Notes: a model not told the origin generated them from the sequence alone. Counted from the first letter of the stretch, positions 14,355 to 22,725 are shown. The stretch: DNA of 42,403 bases from Candidatus Methanoperedens nitratireducens (GCA_020724545.1 DYGR01000026.1:1-42403), one strand, 5' to 3'. Program-made: numbers and translations.

Positions 14355-15521
14355 ATGAAGTACGATGTAGTCGTGGTCGGCGCTGGACCGGCAGGTGCTA
14401 TTGCCTCTAAATACGCAGCCAGAGGAGGGGCAAGAACCCTGTTGATAGAGGAACATGCCAGTATCGGCTCACCCACACAGTGCACAGGACTGATAAGTAA
14501 AGCCGCACTTGTGGAATGCGAAATAGGGGAGGAAAGCTTTGTCCTTGCAAAGATAAGGGGTGCATTTGTGTATGCCCCGGGTGGAGAAGAGCTTACAGTA
14601 CGGGGAAAAGATACAAAAGCGTATGTTATAGACAGGAAGATCTTCGACAGGGCTCTTGTTGAGCGCTCGCTGGATCAGGGTGCGGATATACTTTTAAAAA
14701 CCCGCTTCATCGGTATGAACAGGGATAAGATATCGGTAATAGCAGACGGTGAGCAAAGAGAGATTCATGCTGATATTATTATAGGAGCAGACGGAATACA
14801 GAGCAGCGTTGGACGGGCGGCTGGAATACCGAGATGCAAAAAATTCCTATCCGGGATACAGTTTGAAGCCCCTTATACTGCAAAAGATCCTGAATTCGTG
14901 GAGATATTCACAGGAAACGATATTGCGCCTGGATTTTTTGCATGGGCTGTACCTTTTGGCGGTATAGCCAGAATAGGTCTTGCCAGGAGCCAGGATGATA
15001 TGCCGGCTATTAGCTATCTTGAAAGACTGCTAAAGCATCCTGTAGTCGCTTCAAGGTATAGAGGTTCGCTCACAGAGCTTGTTCTTGGAGGCATTCCCCT
15101 TGGCCCGCCAGATAAAACCACAAAAGATAACGTGATCCTTGTAGGGGATGCTGCAGGACAGGTGAAACCAACATCAGGCGGAGGTATTTATATGGGAGCA
15201 GTATGTGCAAAGCTTGCAGGTGAGATTGCGGCAAAAGCATCCCGTAAAGAGGCACGTTTAGGGGAATATGAAAAAAGATGGCGCAACTCCATAGGGCGGG
15301 AACTTGCCACAGGGATGAGGATTCATAAGAGCCTCGGGAAACTGAGGGATGATGACCTGGATGAATTTATAGCATATCTGAACCAGCCACAGATAAAAGA
15401 GATCATCACAGAATACGGCGATATGGATCATCCCTCGATCCTTTTTCGGAAACTCATCAGCATTAAAGATAAGAAGAATCTTATAAAATTAATGGGTATT
15501 GCATTTAAAACGCTGTTCTGA
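14355..15521 (+). CDS. Digeranylgeranylglycerophospholipid reductase family flavoprotein
   Basis: The 388-residue protein has an N-terminal FAD motif YDVVVVGAGPAGAIASKYAA, then CTGLISKAA in the position of the active-site Cys region, GADGIQSSVGR, an APGFFAWAVPFGG segment (the PGxYxWxFP-like membrane-lipid motif) and GDAAGQVKPTSGGGIYMG. The family saturates the geranylgeranyl chains of archaeal ether lipids. I prefer the ATG at 14355, preceded by GAGGAG at 14346-14351; a GTG at 14337 would add six residues. Monocistronic, with a strong hairpin about 60 bases after the stop. Confidence 0.88.
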   Translation: MKYDVVVVGAGPAGAIASKYAARGGARTLLIEEHASIGSPTQCTGLISKAALVECEIGEESFVLAKIRGAFVYAPGGEELTVRGKDTKAYVIDRKIFDRALVERSLDQGADILLKTRFIGMNRDKISVIADGEQREIHADIIIGADGIQSSVGRAAGIPRCKKFLSGIQFEAPYTAKDPEFVEIFTGNDIAPGFFAWAVPFGGIARIGLARSQDDMPAISYLERLLKHPVVASRYRGSLTELVLGGIPLGPPDKTTKDNVILVGDAAGQVKPTSGGGIYMGAVCAKLAGEIAAKASRKEARLGEYEKRWRNSIGRELATGMRIHKSLGKLRDDDLDEFIAYLNQPQIKEIITEYGDMDHPSILFRKLISIKDKKNLIKLMGIAFKTLF

Positions 15522-15548
15522 GGATATTCAATATAAATCGAGCACAAA

Positions 15549-15558
15549 CTATATATAC
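15549..15558 (+). promoter_or_regulatory. TATA box before the 15580 hairpin
   Basis: ACTATATATAC-type sequence is centred about 26 bases before the first base of a long stem-loop at 15580. A 12-bp palindrome TTATGATCATAA (15572-15583) overlaps the expected start point. The spacing suggests the stem-loop is transcribed as its own RNA. Confidence 0.4.
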
Positions 15559-15579
15559 AATATGAGCATTATTATGATC

Positions 15580-15646
15580 ATAACAAGCGGGTAGGTATAA
15601 CTTTTTTAAAACTAACCCCCACTCCCACCCCCTACCCGCTCGTTAT
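15580..15646 (+). ncRNA. Long stem-loop, candidate small RNA (or terminator)
   Basis: ATAACAAGCGGGTAGG (15580-15595) pairs with CCTACCCGCTCGTTAT (15631-15646), a 16-bp stem with one A-C mismatch. The 35-base loop contains a T6 run and a C-rich stretch. T-rich sequence (TTATTCTTATTCT) follows. It begins one TATA-to-start distance after 15549-15558. It could be a free small RNA or a large terminator hairpin of the lipid reductase gene. No known RNA family is recognised, and C/D box motifs are absent. Confidence 0.45.
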
Positions 15647-15712
15647 TATTCTTATTCTATAAAATCAGAGTCTTATTCACTTCAAATATAACTTATGAAA
15701 GAGTATCGGATA

Positions 15713-15735
15713 TCTCCCGACTTCAGTCGGGGAGA
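15713..15735 (+). mobile_element. Orphan hairpin resembling an IS200/IS605-type right end
   Basis: TCTCCCGACTTCAGTCGGGG followed by AGA forms a compact hairpin (CTCCCGAC/GTCGGGGAG with a TTCA loop and one bulged G), then GGTCTCAATG. Archaeal IS605/IS1341 (TnpB) elements carry subterminal hairpins of this style at the 3' end. No tnpA or tnpB reading frame is present here, so it would be a relic. It sits 55 bases before tRNA-Phe. The assignment is by resemblance only. Confidence 0.3.
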
Positions 15736-15755
15736 GGTCTCAATGTTTCCGAAGA

Positions 15756-15765
15756 ATAAATATAC
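15756..15765 (+). promoter_or_regulatory. TATA box of tRNA-Phe
   Basis: ATAAATATAC is centred about 30 bases before the first base of tRNA-Phe (15791), the expected archaeal distance within a few bases. Confidence 0.55.
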
Positions 15766-15790
15766 TATGTCAACAATTAGCACCTTGTAT

Positions 15791-15864
15791 GCCCAGATAG
15801 CTCAGCCTGGGAGAGCGCTGCGCTGAAGACGCAGATGTCCCTGGTTCAAATCCGGGTCTGGGCA
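15791..15864 (+). tRNA. tRNA-Phe (GAA)
   Basis: A complete cloverleaf: acceptor GCCCAGA/UCUGGGC with discriminator A, D-arm GCUC...GAGC, anticodon stem CUGCG/CGCAG with loop CUGAAGA (anticodon GAA), and a T-arm around CUGGUUCAAAUCCGG. No intron and no encoded CCA. Its 3' end abuts the truncated SPFH frame only 26 bases away, making it a candidate integration or rearrangement point. Confidence 0.97.
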
Positions 15865-15890
15865 TCAACCTTTTCAGTTATCTTAGATTT

Positions 15891-17594
15891 TTGATCCATG
15901 TACAAACAGAAATTGGAACAATTGAGTCCATAGATGGTGAACCTATACCAACAGGAAGATTGTTGGGTGATGCTGTAGAGTGCAATCAGTTCCAGGATGC
16001 AAAAATGTTTTTAGATGGTGGAGGTAAAAAAGGACCACAGATTGCTATCTTACGTCCAGGAGCATATCGTATAAATACAAGAGTGTTTAAAGTGACTAAA
16101 CATCCTGTTACAAAGATAGATGAAGAAAACATTGGTATTGTTGTAGCAGTTGATGGTCGGCCATTGCCATCTGGATATATAATTGCTCCAAAGCCAGAGA
16201 ATGATGAGCATAAATATTATCAAGATGGGCAATCGTTTGTAACAAATGGTGGTTATAGAGGTCCACAGCTTGATACACTTCAGCCAGGTGAATATTACAT
16301 AAATCCCTTATTATTTAAAATAAAGCAGTATGAGGTTGCAGAAGTTCCGCCAGGGTATGTAGCTGTATTAAGATCTAACATTGGACCTGAGCTTTCCGAA
16401 TCAACATTGCCACAAGATCCTGTGAAAGAGGACAAATCCTTCAAACATGAGATGAATGAGAAAGAAGAAGTGCTATTAACTACTGATGTAAATCATAGAG
16501 GCATATGGGAGAAGCCTGTTGGACCCGGAATTTATAACTTGAATTTCTTGGCTTTAACGCCATATCTTGTTCCAACAAGTGCAGTAACTATTGATTGGGC
16601 AGCAGGAGCTGGAATTAAAGCTGAAGACAAGGGTCTTTTAGAAAAAACTGCTGGGAAAAAAAAGGTATTAAAAGAATCAGAAATTGAAACGGAGAGAGCG
16701 ACAGAGTTCTTTAAGTTCAGCCAGCTAATCCTCACGTCTAAAGATGGTTTTACACTTGAAGCTGATGTAAGACTTATAATCAGAATTAGGCCGCAACATG
16801 CCTCGTTTATCATTGCGAGATTTGGTTCAGTACCTAATCTAATAGAACAGATAGTACAACCATTAATAGATAGTTCTTTTAGAAACAAAGCAGGAGAGAA
16901 GAAAGCTATAGATTTTATTCAGAGCAGAACAGACATTCAGAGAGAAGCTCTTGAAAAAGCTCATGAAGAATTTGAAAAATACTATGTTGAAGCTAAGAAT
17001 TTGCTATTAAGCTACATAAAAGTAGATGCAACTCTTCTAAAAACACAGACCGATAGAGAAATTGCAATACAGCAACAGGAACAATTCCAGCAGCAAGCCA
17101 AGGCACAGGAAGAAAATATAGTAGTTCAAGAGAAGACTGCTCGTGCTGAAAAACAAAGAGATGTTATAGCTGCAACATTATCAATACAAATTAATAAAGA
17201 CAGAGCAGCTGCATTAGTTGAAGAGGCGACAGGTATAAAGACGGCGACAATGCTAAAAGCTGATGGAGAAAGATACAATCAGGCTGAAATTGGAAGAGGT
17301 CTTGCAGATGCATATAAAGCACAGGCAGAAGTTGTTGGACCAGAAAGACTTGCAGTGATAAAAGTTATGGAACAAGTTGCTTCTGGAGAAGTTAAGATTG
17401 TACCTGATCTCCTTATAACAGGTGAGGATGGAAAAGGAGGAAATCTCTTTAACACCTGGATGGCAACTATGCTCTCTTCTGAAATAAAGAGACAACAAGT
17501 TGAGAGACTGCAAATTGAGAAACTGCAAGTTGAGAAGCTGCAAGTTGAGGAACAACAAATTGAGGAACAACAGGTTGAGGAACAGCAGAAATAG
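15891..17594 (+). CDS. SPFH/band-7 domain protein, N-terminally truncated
   Basis: The 567-residue frame encodes two copies of a G(E/R)P(I/L)P(T/S)GR...GP(Q)..L.PG.Y.IN unit (about 10-65 and 80-130), then a band-7/SPFH region (about 140-370), and a long Gln/Ala/Glu-rich coiled coil ending in six five-residue repeats. SPFH proteins form membrane-bound ring scaffolds. Full-length relatives start with a membrane anchor. Here the frame is open back into tRNA-Phe with no ATG or anchor, and TTG at 15891 is only a formal start. It looks 5'-deleted at the tRNA. The sequence is AT-rich compared with the hsd genes. It may be non-functional. Confidence 0.7.
   Translation: MIHVQTEIGTIESIDGEPIPTGRLLGDAVECNQFQDAKMFLDGGGKKGPQIAILRPGAYRINTRVFKVTKHPVTKIDEENIGIVVAVDGRPLPSGYIIAPKPENDEHKYYQDGQSFVTNGGYRGPQLDTLQPGEYYINPLLFKIKQYEVAEVPPGYVAVLRSNIGPELSESTLPQDPVKEDKSFKHEMNEKEEVLLTTDVNHRGIWEKPVGPGIYNLNFLALTPYLVPTSAVTIDWAAGAGIKAEDKGLLEKTAGKKKVLKESEIETERATEFFKFSQLILTSKDGFTLEADVRLIIRIRPQHASFIIARFGSVPNLIEQIVQPLIDSSFRNKAGEKKAIDFIQSRTDIQREALEKAHEEFEKYYVEAKNLLLSYIKVDATLLKTQTDREIAIQQQEQFQQQAKAQEENIVVQEKTARAEKQRDVIAATLSIQINKDRAAALVEEATGIKTATMLKADGERYNQAEIGRGLADAYKAQAEVVGPERLAVIKVMEQVASGEVKIVPDLLITGEDGKGGNLFNTWMATMLSSEIKRQQVERLQIEKLQVEKLQVEEQQIEEQQVEEQQK
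17499..17588 (+). repeat. Six 15-bp tandem repeats in the SPFH gene tail
   Basis: Six in-frame units run back to back to 6 bases before the end of the gene, each of the type (G/A)TTGAGRARCWRCAR. They encode VERLQ, IEKLQ, VEKLQ, VEEQQ, IEEQQ, VEEQQ. The exact 15-base period and the drift from KLQ to EQQ units imply copy-number change by slippage. The peptide would extend the coiled coil. Confidence 0.9.
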
Positions 17595-17697
17595 TAGATT
17601 CCTCCTTCTCTCTATTTATTGTGAGGTTTATGACGATAGGAGATTTTTGAAAGAAGACAATACTTTGGAAATAAAAAGCAACTGAGAAGGCAGCTTT

Positions 17698-17716
17698 CGC
17701 ACCAGTGCGTTTTTCT
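17698..17716 (+). terminator. Weak hairpin plus T-run after the SPFH gene
   Basis: CGCACCAGTGCG forms a 4-bp stem with a 4-base loop, followed by TTTTTCT. It sits about 100 bases after the SPFH stop and could help end its transcript. Weak evidence. Confidence 0.3.
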
Positions 17717-17773
17717 CGCGTAGCCTTTAAAACCCAACATTCGAACGAAATATTGCATTTTAAAATCACATGC

Positions 17774-17862
17774 TTATAAATATACACTAAGTTATATGCT
17801 CTGTCATTCTAAAGGATGCCTGCCGTCCTGAGCGGGTCGGTATAAGAAGGAGATATAAGGTG
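17774..17862 (+). promoter_or_regulatory. hsdM promoter and RBS
   Basis: A TATA box (TTATAAATAT, 17774-17783) precedes hsdM by about 90 bases. Two Shine-Dalgarno-like runs follow: AAGGAG at 17847-17852 and AAGGTG at 17857-17862, the latter 5 bases before the ATG at 17868. The layout fits a leadered transcript of the restriction locus. Confidence 0.5.
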
Positions 17863-17867
17863 TAAAA

Positions 17868-19418
17868 ATGTCAGGCAATCATAACGAGATCGAAAAGCGC
17901 CTTTGGGATGCCGCAGATGAGCTTCGAGCTAATTCCAAGTTGAAATCTTCCGAATACTCGGTCCCGGTTCTTGGATTGATTTTTCTTCGTTACGCTGATC
18001 ATAAGTTCACTATAGCCCAGAAGGAACTGGCAGGCAAGAGTACAGGCAGGCGCCCTGTGAGCAAGACTGATTACCAGGCGCGCGGTGTCCTGTACCTGCC
18101 TGAAGCCTCAAGATTTTCCAAACTTCTCAACCTGCCGGAAGGTGCTGATATCGGAAAAGCCATCAATGAGGCAATGCGTGCAATCGAAGTTGAGAACGAG
18201 GAACTCAAGGACATACTCCCAAAAACCTATAACCATCTCGATAACAGCACCCTTGTAGAGTTATTAAAGACTTTCAACTCTGTGCCTATGGACATTGAAG
18301 GCGATGCCTTCGGAAAGATCTATGAATATTTCCTGGGCAAATTCGCCATGAGTGAGGGGCAGAAAGGAGGCGAGTTCTTTACACCCACCTCTATTGTCAA
18401 ACTCATAGTCGAGGTAATCGAACCCTACCATGGGCGCATCTTTGACCCTGCGTGCGGCTCAGGCGGTATGTTCGTCCAGAGCGCGCGTTTCGTGGAAAAT
18501 CACAAGAAGAATCCCAATGCTGAGATCAGCGTCTATGGACAGGAAAAGACCGCCGAGACCGTGCGCCTGTGCAAGATGAACCTTGCTGTTCACGGTCTTT
18601 CTGGAGATATTCGTGAGGGCAACAGCTACTACGAAGATATTCACAAGAGCGTCGGAAAATTCGACTTCGTGATGGCAAATCCACCGTTTAACGTTGACAG
18701 GGTGGACAAGGAGCGCATCAAGGACGACCCCCGTTTTCCGTTTGGCATGCCAAAGCCCGATAATGCCAACTATCTCTGGATTCAGATATTTTACAGCGCC
18801 CTGAATGAGAAAGGACGCAGTGGATTCGTGATGGCGAACTCTGCCAGCGACGCCCGTGGAAGCGAGCAAGATATCCGAAAGTCGCTTATTGAAGAAGGCG
18901 CTGTGGATGTGATGGTTGCCGTGGGCTCAAACTTCTTCTATACAGTCACGTTACCATGCACCCTCTGGTTCCTTGACCGAGATAAGACAAAAACGCCGCG
19001 CAAGGACAAAGTCCTCTTCCTTGATGCCCGGCATATCTTTCATCAGGTTGACCGCGCTCATCGGGATTTTACCCCTGACCAGATCGAGTTCCTTGCCAAT
19101 ATCGTGCGGATATACCGGTGCGAGCAGCCTGAGACAACAAATGGCAGCACACCGATGTTGAAAGAGAAATTCCCGGATGGAAAGTATGTTGATGTGCCCG
19201 GTTTGTGCAAAGTGGCTTCACTTTCCGAGATCGAGGCGCAGGGCTGGAGCCTGAACCCGGGACGCTATGTGGGGGTGGCAGAGCGCGAAGCTGACGATTT
19301 TGATTTCAAGGAACGCCTGGAGGAGCTGAATGAAGAGCTTGAAACACTTAATGCAGAGGCGCGGAAACTGGAAGGGCGCATTGCTGAGAATGTTGAGAAG
19401 CTGCTGGAGGCTGAGTGA
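17868..19418 (+). CDS. hsdM: Type I restriction-modification methyltransferase subunit HsdM
   Basis: The 516-residue protein has the HsdM N-terminal helical domain (about 5-140) and an N6-adenine methyltransferase domain. The SAM motif DPACGSGG lies at 193-200 and catalytic NPPF at 271-274. [17 protein letters not shown] just before motif I is characteristic. A C-terminal coiled coil ([20 protein letters not shown]) should contact HsdS. It methylates adenine in the sequence chosen by HsdS and is needed for the HsdR complex. It is followed by a 136-base gap with a half-site array and then the MNT-HEPN pair. Confidence 0.95.
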   Translation: MSGNHNEIEKRLWDAADELRANSKLKSSEYSVPVLGLIFLRYADHKFTIAQKELAGKSTGRRPVSKTDYQARGVLYLPEASRFSKLLNLPEGADIGKAINEAMRAIEVENEELKDILPKTYNHLDNSTLVELLKTFNSVPMDIEGDAFGKIYEYFLGKFAMSEGQKGGEFFTPTSIVKLIVEVIEPYHGRIFDPACGSGGMFVQSARFVENHKKNPNAEISVYGQEKTAETVRLCKMNLAVHGLSGDIREGNSYYEDIHKSVGKFDFVMANPPFNVDRVDKERIKDDPRFPFGMPKPDNANYLWIQIFYSALNEKGRSGFVMANSASDARGSEQDIRKSLIEEGAVDVMVAVGSNFFYTVTLPCTLWFLDRDKTKTPRKDKVLFLDARHIFHQVDRAHRDFTPDQIEFLANIVRIYRCEQPETTNGSTPMLKEKFPDGKYVDVPGLCKVASLSEIEAQGWSLNPGRYVGVAEREADDFDFKERLEELNEELETLNAEARKLEGRIAENVEKLLEAE

Positions 19419-19479
19419 CGAAGGATTCGGATATGTATCATATATACTGATATGGGTCCGAATGTGCGATTAGAGATTA

Positions 19480-19540
19480 ATTTACAAATCGTAAACATAT
19501 TGTTTATGAACCGTAAACAAAAAGTTTATAGTTTGTAAAC
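19480..19540. promoter_or_regulatory. Six phased half-sites: operator array of the MNT-HEPN genes
   Basis: Half-sites start every 11 bp exactly: ATTTAC 19480, GTAAAC 19491, GTTTAT 19502, GTAAAC 19513, GTTTAT 19524, GTAAAC 19535. They alternate in orientation and give three inverted pairs with 5-bp spacers. The array ends 14 bases before the MNT ATG (19555) and overlaps the TTTATA element that would be its TATA box, so bound protein should block transcription. The MNT protein has its own HTH domain and is the obvious candidate ligand. The array is seen directly; autoregulation is inference. Confidence 0.75.
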
Positions 19541-19554
19541 TCGTGTAAGTTATT

Positions 19555-20088
19555 ATGCTGACCGAGCTTTTTAAAACAAAAGAACGAGTTAGAATAATTT
19601 CGTATATATTGTATCATAAAAGTTTTACAGTTAACCAGGTTTCAAATAAAACAGGGATTACAAAAGGTCTTGTCTCCCGATACCTTAAATACGTATATGG
19701 AGTCGGACTTTTAACAAAGACAAAAAACACATACCAACCGATCGATTGCGCTCATACCAGAGCCATCAAATTGCTTTTGAACCTGAATAAAATCAATATA
19801 AATTCACTGGATATAAGCTGGACAACAGGCATTGGTATTTTTGGAAGCTGGGCGCAGGGAACAAACACTTATGAGAGCGACCTTGATATATGGGTTAAAG
19901 CTGACGCTTATCCAGCCGAATATCAGCTGGCGCGTTTGCAGAGAGATATAAGTGCAATGGCTGGCGTGGAAGTCAATATGCTTGTCCTGACGCCGGAAAA
20001 AATTAAATCAATCAAAATGGCAGATCAGCCGTTCTATAACTCGCTGCTGCGAACATCTATTGTGCTAAAGGATGGTTCGATTGAATAA
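19555..20088 (+). CDS. HTH-nucleotidyltransferase (MNT) protein, antitoxin-type
   Basis: The 177-residue protein fuses an N-terminal winged HTH (about 1-55: SFTVNQVSNKTGITKGLVSRYLKY) to a minimal nucleotidyltransferase domain with GSWAQGT (from 97) and the catalytic ESDLDIW pair D109/D111. MNT proteins paired with HEPN proteins are antitoxins; characterised ones add AMP to the HEPN partner. Here the HTH suggests it also binds its promoter, where a phased half-site array lies. No Shine-Dalgarno is visible, so the mRNA may be leaderless. It overlaps the HEPN frame by 17 bases (an ATG or GTG slightly inside is possible for HEPN). Confidence 0.85.
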   Translation: MLTELFKTKERVRIISYILYHKSFTVNQVSNKTGITKGLVSRYLKYVYGVGLLTKTKNTYQPIDCAHTRAIKLLLNLNKININSLDISWTTGIGIFGSWAQGTNTYESDLDIWVKADAYPAEYQLARLQRDISAMAGVEVNMLVLTPEKIKSIKMADQPFYNSLLRTSIVLKDGSIE

Positions 20089-20515
20089 TATAGAGGATTG
20101 TTTCAGGAAGGGTCTATTGCGAAGAGTTGAGCCTTCTTTAACAAAAAGCAAGGAGTCAATAGCTGAGTCGAGGGAATGGCTCTCCGAGGCGAGGAAAAAT
20201 ATGGCTGCAGAGGCGTATAAATCAGCCATCTCATCATTATATCTTGCGATGTTTCATTCTGCGAGGGCGGTGCTTTTCAGGGACGGTGTGAGGGAGAAGA
20301 GCCATTACTGTGTGGGTGTTTATCTTGGGAAATATGTTGAGCAGGGTGTTTTAGAGGAGGACTGGGTTTTGATATTCGACAGGATGAGAAGCGTACGGCA
20401 CGCCGACCAGTACTCATTCCAGGCGCATCCTTCAAAGGAAGAGGTGGAATCAGGAATAGATATCGCAGGGAAGTTCGTGAATAGGATGGAGAAGCTGCTG
20501 GAGGGGGTGGAGTGA
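20072..20515 (+). CDS. HEPN domain protein, toxin-type partner of MNT
   Basis: The 147-residue helical protein matches archaeal HEPN proteins: RVEPSLTKSKESIAESREWL, EARKNMAAEAYKSAISSLY, MFHSARAVLFRDG, and a RMRSVRHADQYS segment in which R104 and H110 are spaced as Rx5H. HEPN toxins of such pairs are ribonucleases neutralised by the MNT partner. The frame as given starts inside the MNT gene; the two are clearly co-translated. The TGA overlaps the hsdS ATG (TGATG junction), so this pair is physically built into the restriction operon. Confidence 0.82.
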   Translation: MVRLNNIEDCFRKGLLRRVEPSLTKSKESIAESREWLSEARKNMAAEAYKSAISSLYLAMFHSARAVLFRDGVREKSHYCVGVYLGKYVEQGVLEEDWVLIFDRMRSVRHADQYSFQAHPSKEEVESGIDIAGKFVNRMEKLLEGVE

Positions 20516-21783
20516 TGGTAACTGCTGAAACGAAAAGTTCTGGAAGGCATTATGAAGAATGTAAAAATAATTTGGGAGGTCATGAAGTTTCTCTTCATGG
20601 CTGGAAGAAATACCGAATCTCTGATATGGGAAAAGTCGTGACTGGACGTACACCTCCCTCAGGTAAACCACAATGTTTTGGTGATAAATATCCGTTCATA
20701 ACTCCATCTGATATGGATGGTAGAAAGAAAGCTGATGTGACTGAGCGTTATCTTTCGGATGAAGGTGCTGATTTGTTAAAAAGTAATCTTGTACCATCCG
20801 GAAGTGTATCTGTATCTTGTATTGGTTGGCAGATGGGAAAATCAATTATGACTTCCCGCCCATCTTTCACAAACCAGCAATTGAATACTATTATCCCTAA
20901 TGACAAGGTTGATACTGACTTTCTATATTATTCACTTTTGATACGGAGAGAAGAACTCCTGTCCCTTGGTGCAACAACAGGTGTGCGTACACCGATTCTT
21001 AACAAATCTGCCTTCTCAGATCTAGATATAGTACTGCCACCTCTCCCCACCCAGCGCAAAATCGCCGCCATCCTCAGCGCCTACGACGACCTCATCGAAA
21101 ACAACACGCGGCGCATCAAGCTCCTGGAAGAGATGGCGCAGGCGCTTTACCGCGAGTGGTTTGTGAAGTTTAGGTTTCCGGGGCATGAAAATGTAAGGAT
21201 GGTGGAGTTGGAGCTTGGAATGGTGCCGGATGGGTGGGGAGTAAAAAAGGTTAAAGATATTTTAAAGAGATTGAAAGCAGGTAATGTATATGCAGAGCAT
21301 GATGTTATTAAAGCTGGACATGTGCTAGTGATAGATCAATCTCGTGATAGCTTCTTAGGATTCCATAATAACAATCCAGACCATATGGCTACACCAGAAA
21401 AGCCCATTATAATTTTTGGTGATCACACTTGTAAAATGCAACTCATGGTTGAGCCATTTTCTGTTGGTCCTAATGTTGTGCCTTTTATATCGCAAAATGA
21501 AGCGCCTATATTGTATCTATATTTCCTTGTAAGGAATTTGGTTGAAACTAAAGAATATAAGCGCCATTGGACTGAATTGACAAACAAGACCGTGGTTCTG
21601 GCCTCAAATGAGTCTGCGAGGAGATTTGCAAGTTTTACAATGCCTATATTCGAACAAATCGATTCATTGATGAGGAAAAATCTAAATCTCCGCCGCACTC
21701 GTGACCTGCTGCTGCCGAAGCTCATCTCAGGCGAGGTGGACTTGGAAAAGCTGAATATAAAAATCCCAACTGAGGCAGTATGA
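20515..21783 (+). CDS. hsdS: Type I restriction-modification specificity subunit HsdS
   Basis: The roughly 422-residue protein has two target-recognition domains. The first runs about 20-175, beginning GWKKYRISDMGKVVTGRTP and ending with LPPLPTQRKIAAIL. A helical spacer follows (SAYDDLIENNTRRIKLLEEM). The second recognition domain (about 230-390) starts VPDGWGVKKVKDIL. The C-terminal helix is RRTRDLLLPKLISGEVD. Each domain reads half of a bipartite DNA site. The ATG at 20515 overlaps the HEPN stop; the first domain is more AT-rich than the spacer, consistent with domain exchange. It overlaps the DUF429 gene by four bases. Confidence 0.93.
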   Translation: MVTAETKSSGRHYEECKNNLGGHEVSLHGWKKYRISDMGKVVTGRTPPSGKPQCFGDKYPFITPSDMDGRKKADVTERYLSDEGADLLKSNLVPSGSVSVSCIGWQMGKSIMTSRPSFTNQQLNTIIPNDKVDTDFLYYSLLIRREELLSLGATTGVRTPILNKSAFSDLDIVLPPLPTQRKIAAILSAYDDLIENNTRRIKLLEEMAQALYREWFVKFRFPGHENVRMVELELGMVPDGWGVKKVKDILKRLKAGNVYAEHDVIKAGHVLVIDQSRDSFLGFHNNNPDHMATPEKPIIIFGDHTCKMQLMVEPFSVGPNVVPFISQNEAPILYLYFLVRNLVETKEYKRHWTELTNKTVVLASNESARRFASFTMPIFEQIDSLMRKNLNLRRTRDLLLPKLISGEVDLEKLNIKIPTEAV

Positions 21784-22700
21784 AAGTCTATGGCATAGAC
21801 TTCACCAGTGCGCCAGGTCACAGGAAACCAATTACATGTGCAGATTGCACACTTGAAAATGGATTTTTGCATTTTAACGACATAAAGTATCTGGAAACCT
21901 TTGATCAGTTTGATGAATTTCTCGCCAGTGGGACAGAATGGATAGCAGGAATGGACTTTCCCTTTGGCCAGCCAAAAAAACTAATAGAAAATTTGGGATG
22001 GCCTCTTTCGTGGGAGGGCTATGTTGGTATCATCGATAAAATGGACAAACAGAAATTTGAGAATATGCTTAAAGAATATGGTCAACAAAGACCAGAAGGA
22101 GATAAGCATCACTTCCGTGAAACCGACAAAAAAGCGGACTCTCGTAGTCCAATGATGCTTGTTCGAGTTCCTGTTGGCAAAATGTTTTTTCAGGGTGCTC
22201 CAAGGTTGCTGAAATCTGGAGTTAGCATTCTCCCCTGTCATAAAAATGGAAGTAGAAAGATCGTGGTTGAAGCATATCCAAAACTTGTTGCGAAGAAATT
22301 GATCTCCAAACCTCAATACAAAAATAATACTAATAAGAAGCAGACCCCTCAATTTGATGCGCGGCGAGAAATCATGAAAAAGTTGAAATCAGATATTATC
22401 AGATTTCACTATGGTTTCAATGTAGAATTAAAGGAAGATTTGGCAACTAAAATTATTGGTGATAATAAAGGTGATTGTCTTGATGCTTTGCTCTGCGCAA
22501 TTCAAGCCGGATGGGCACATGAACAGAGAGAACATGGGTATGGTATTCCAGAGGGATTTGAGCTTGAAGGGTGGATTGTTGATCCAGAGCTAAATGACAG
22601 GCAGCTTCTTATGCACTTATTTCCACCGCTGATATCTCAGCAGCATTCCCGAGCGCTTCTGCCTCTTCATTATTATGGGAGAACATCGTTATTGAGTTAA
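21780..22700 (+). CDS. DUF429 protein (predicted RNase H-fold) inside the restriction operon
   Basis: The 306-residue protein fits DUF429. An N-terminal MKVYGIDFTSAPG carries D7, GMDFPFG carries D59, and a late GDNKGDCLDALLCAIQAGW carries the third acidic cluster. These fit an RNase H-like active site. FRETDKKADSRSPMMLVRVP and VVEAYPKLVAKKL are further family-type blocks. The biochemical role is not established. It begins inside the last codons of hsdS and is followed by hsdR, so it is expressed with the restriction system and may modulate or aid it (inference). Confidence 0.8.
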   Translation: MKVYGIDFTSAPGHRKPITCADCTLENGFLHFNDIKYLETFDQFDEFLASGTEWIAGMDFPFGQPKKLIENLGWPLSWEGYVGIIDKMDKQKFENMLKEYGQQRPEGDKHHFRETDKKADSRSPMMLVRVPVGKMFFQGAPRLLKSGVSILPCHKNGSRKIVVEAYPKLVAKKLISKPQYKNNTNKKQTPQFDARREIMKKLKSDIIRFHYGFNVELKEDLATKIIGDNKGDCLDALLCAIQAGWAHEQREHGYGIPEGFELEGWIVDPELNDRQLLMHLFPPLISQQHSRALLPLHYYGRTSLLS

Positions 22701-22725
22701 AACTTTTCTATGTTCGCATAATCAT

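Noticed and set aside
15580-15646. C/D box guide RNA
   Set aside because: No convincing C and D boxes at the ends, and the long stem does not fit the class.
17499-17588. Possible CRISPR-like array
   Set aside because: Units are 15 bp with no spacers and are in frame inside a coiled-coil gene; this is a coding tandem repeat.
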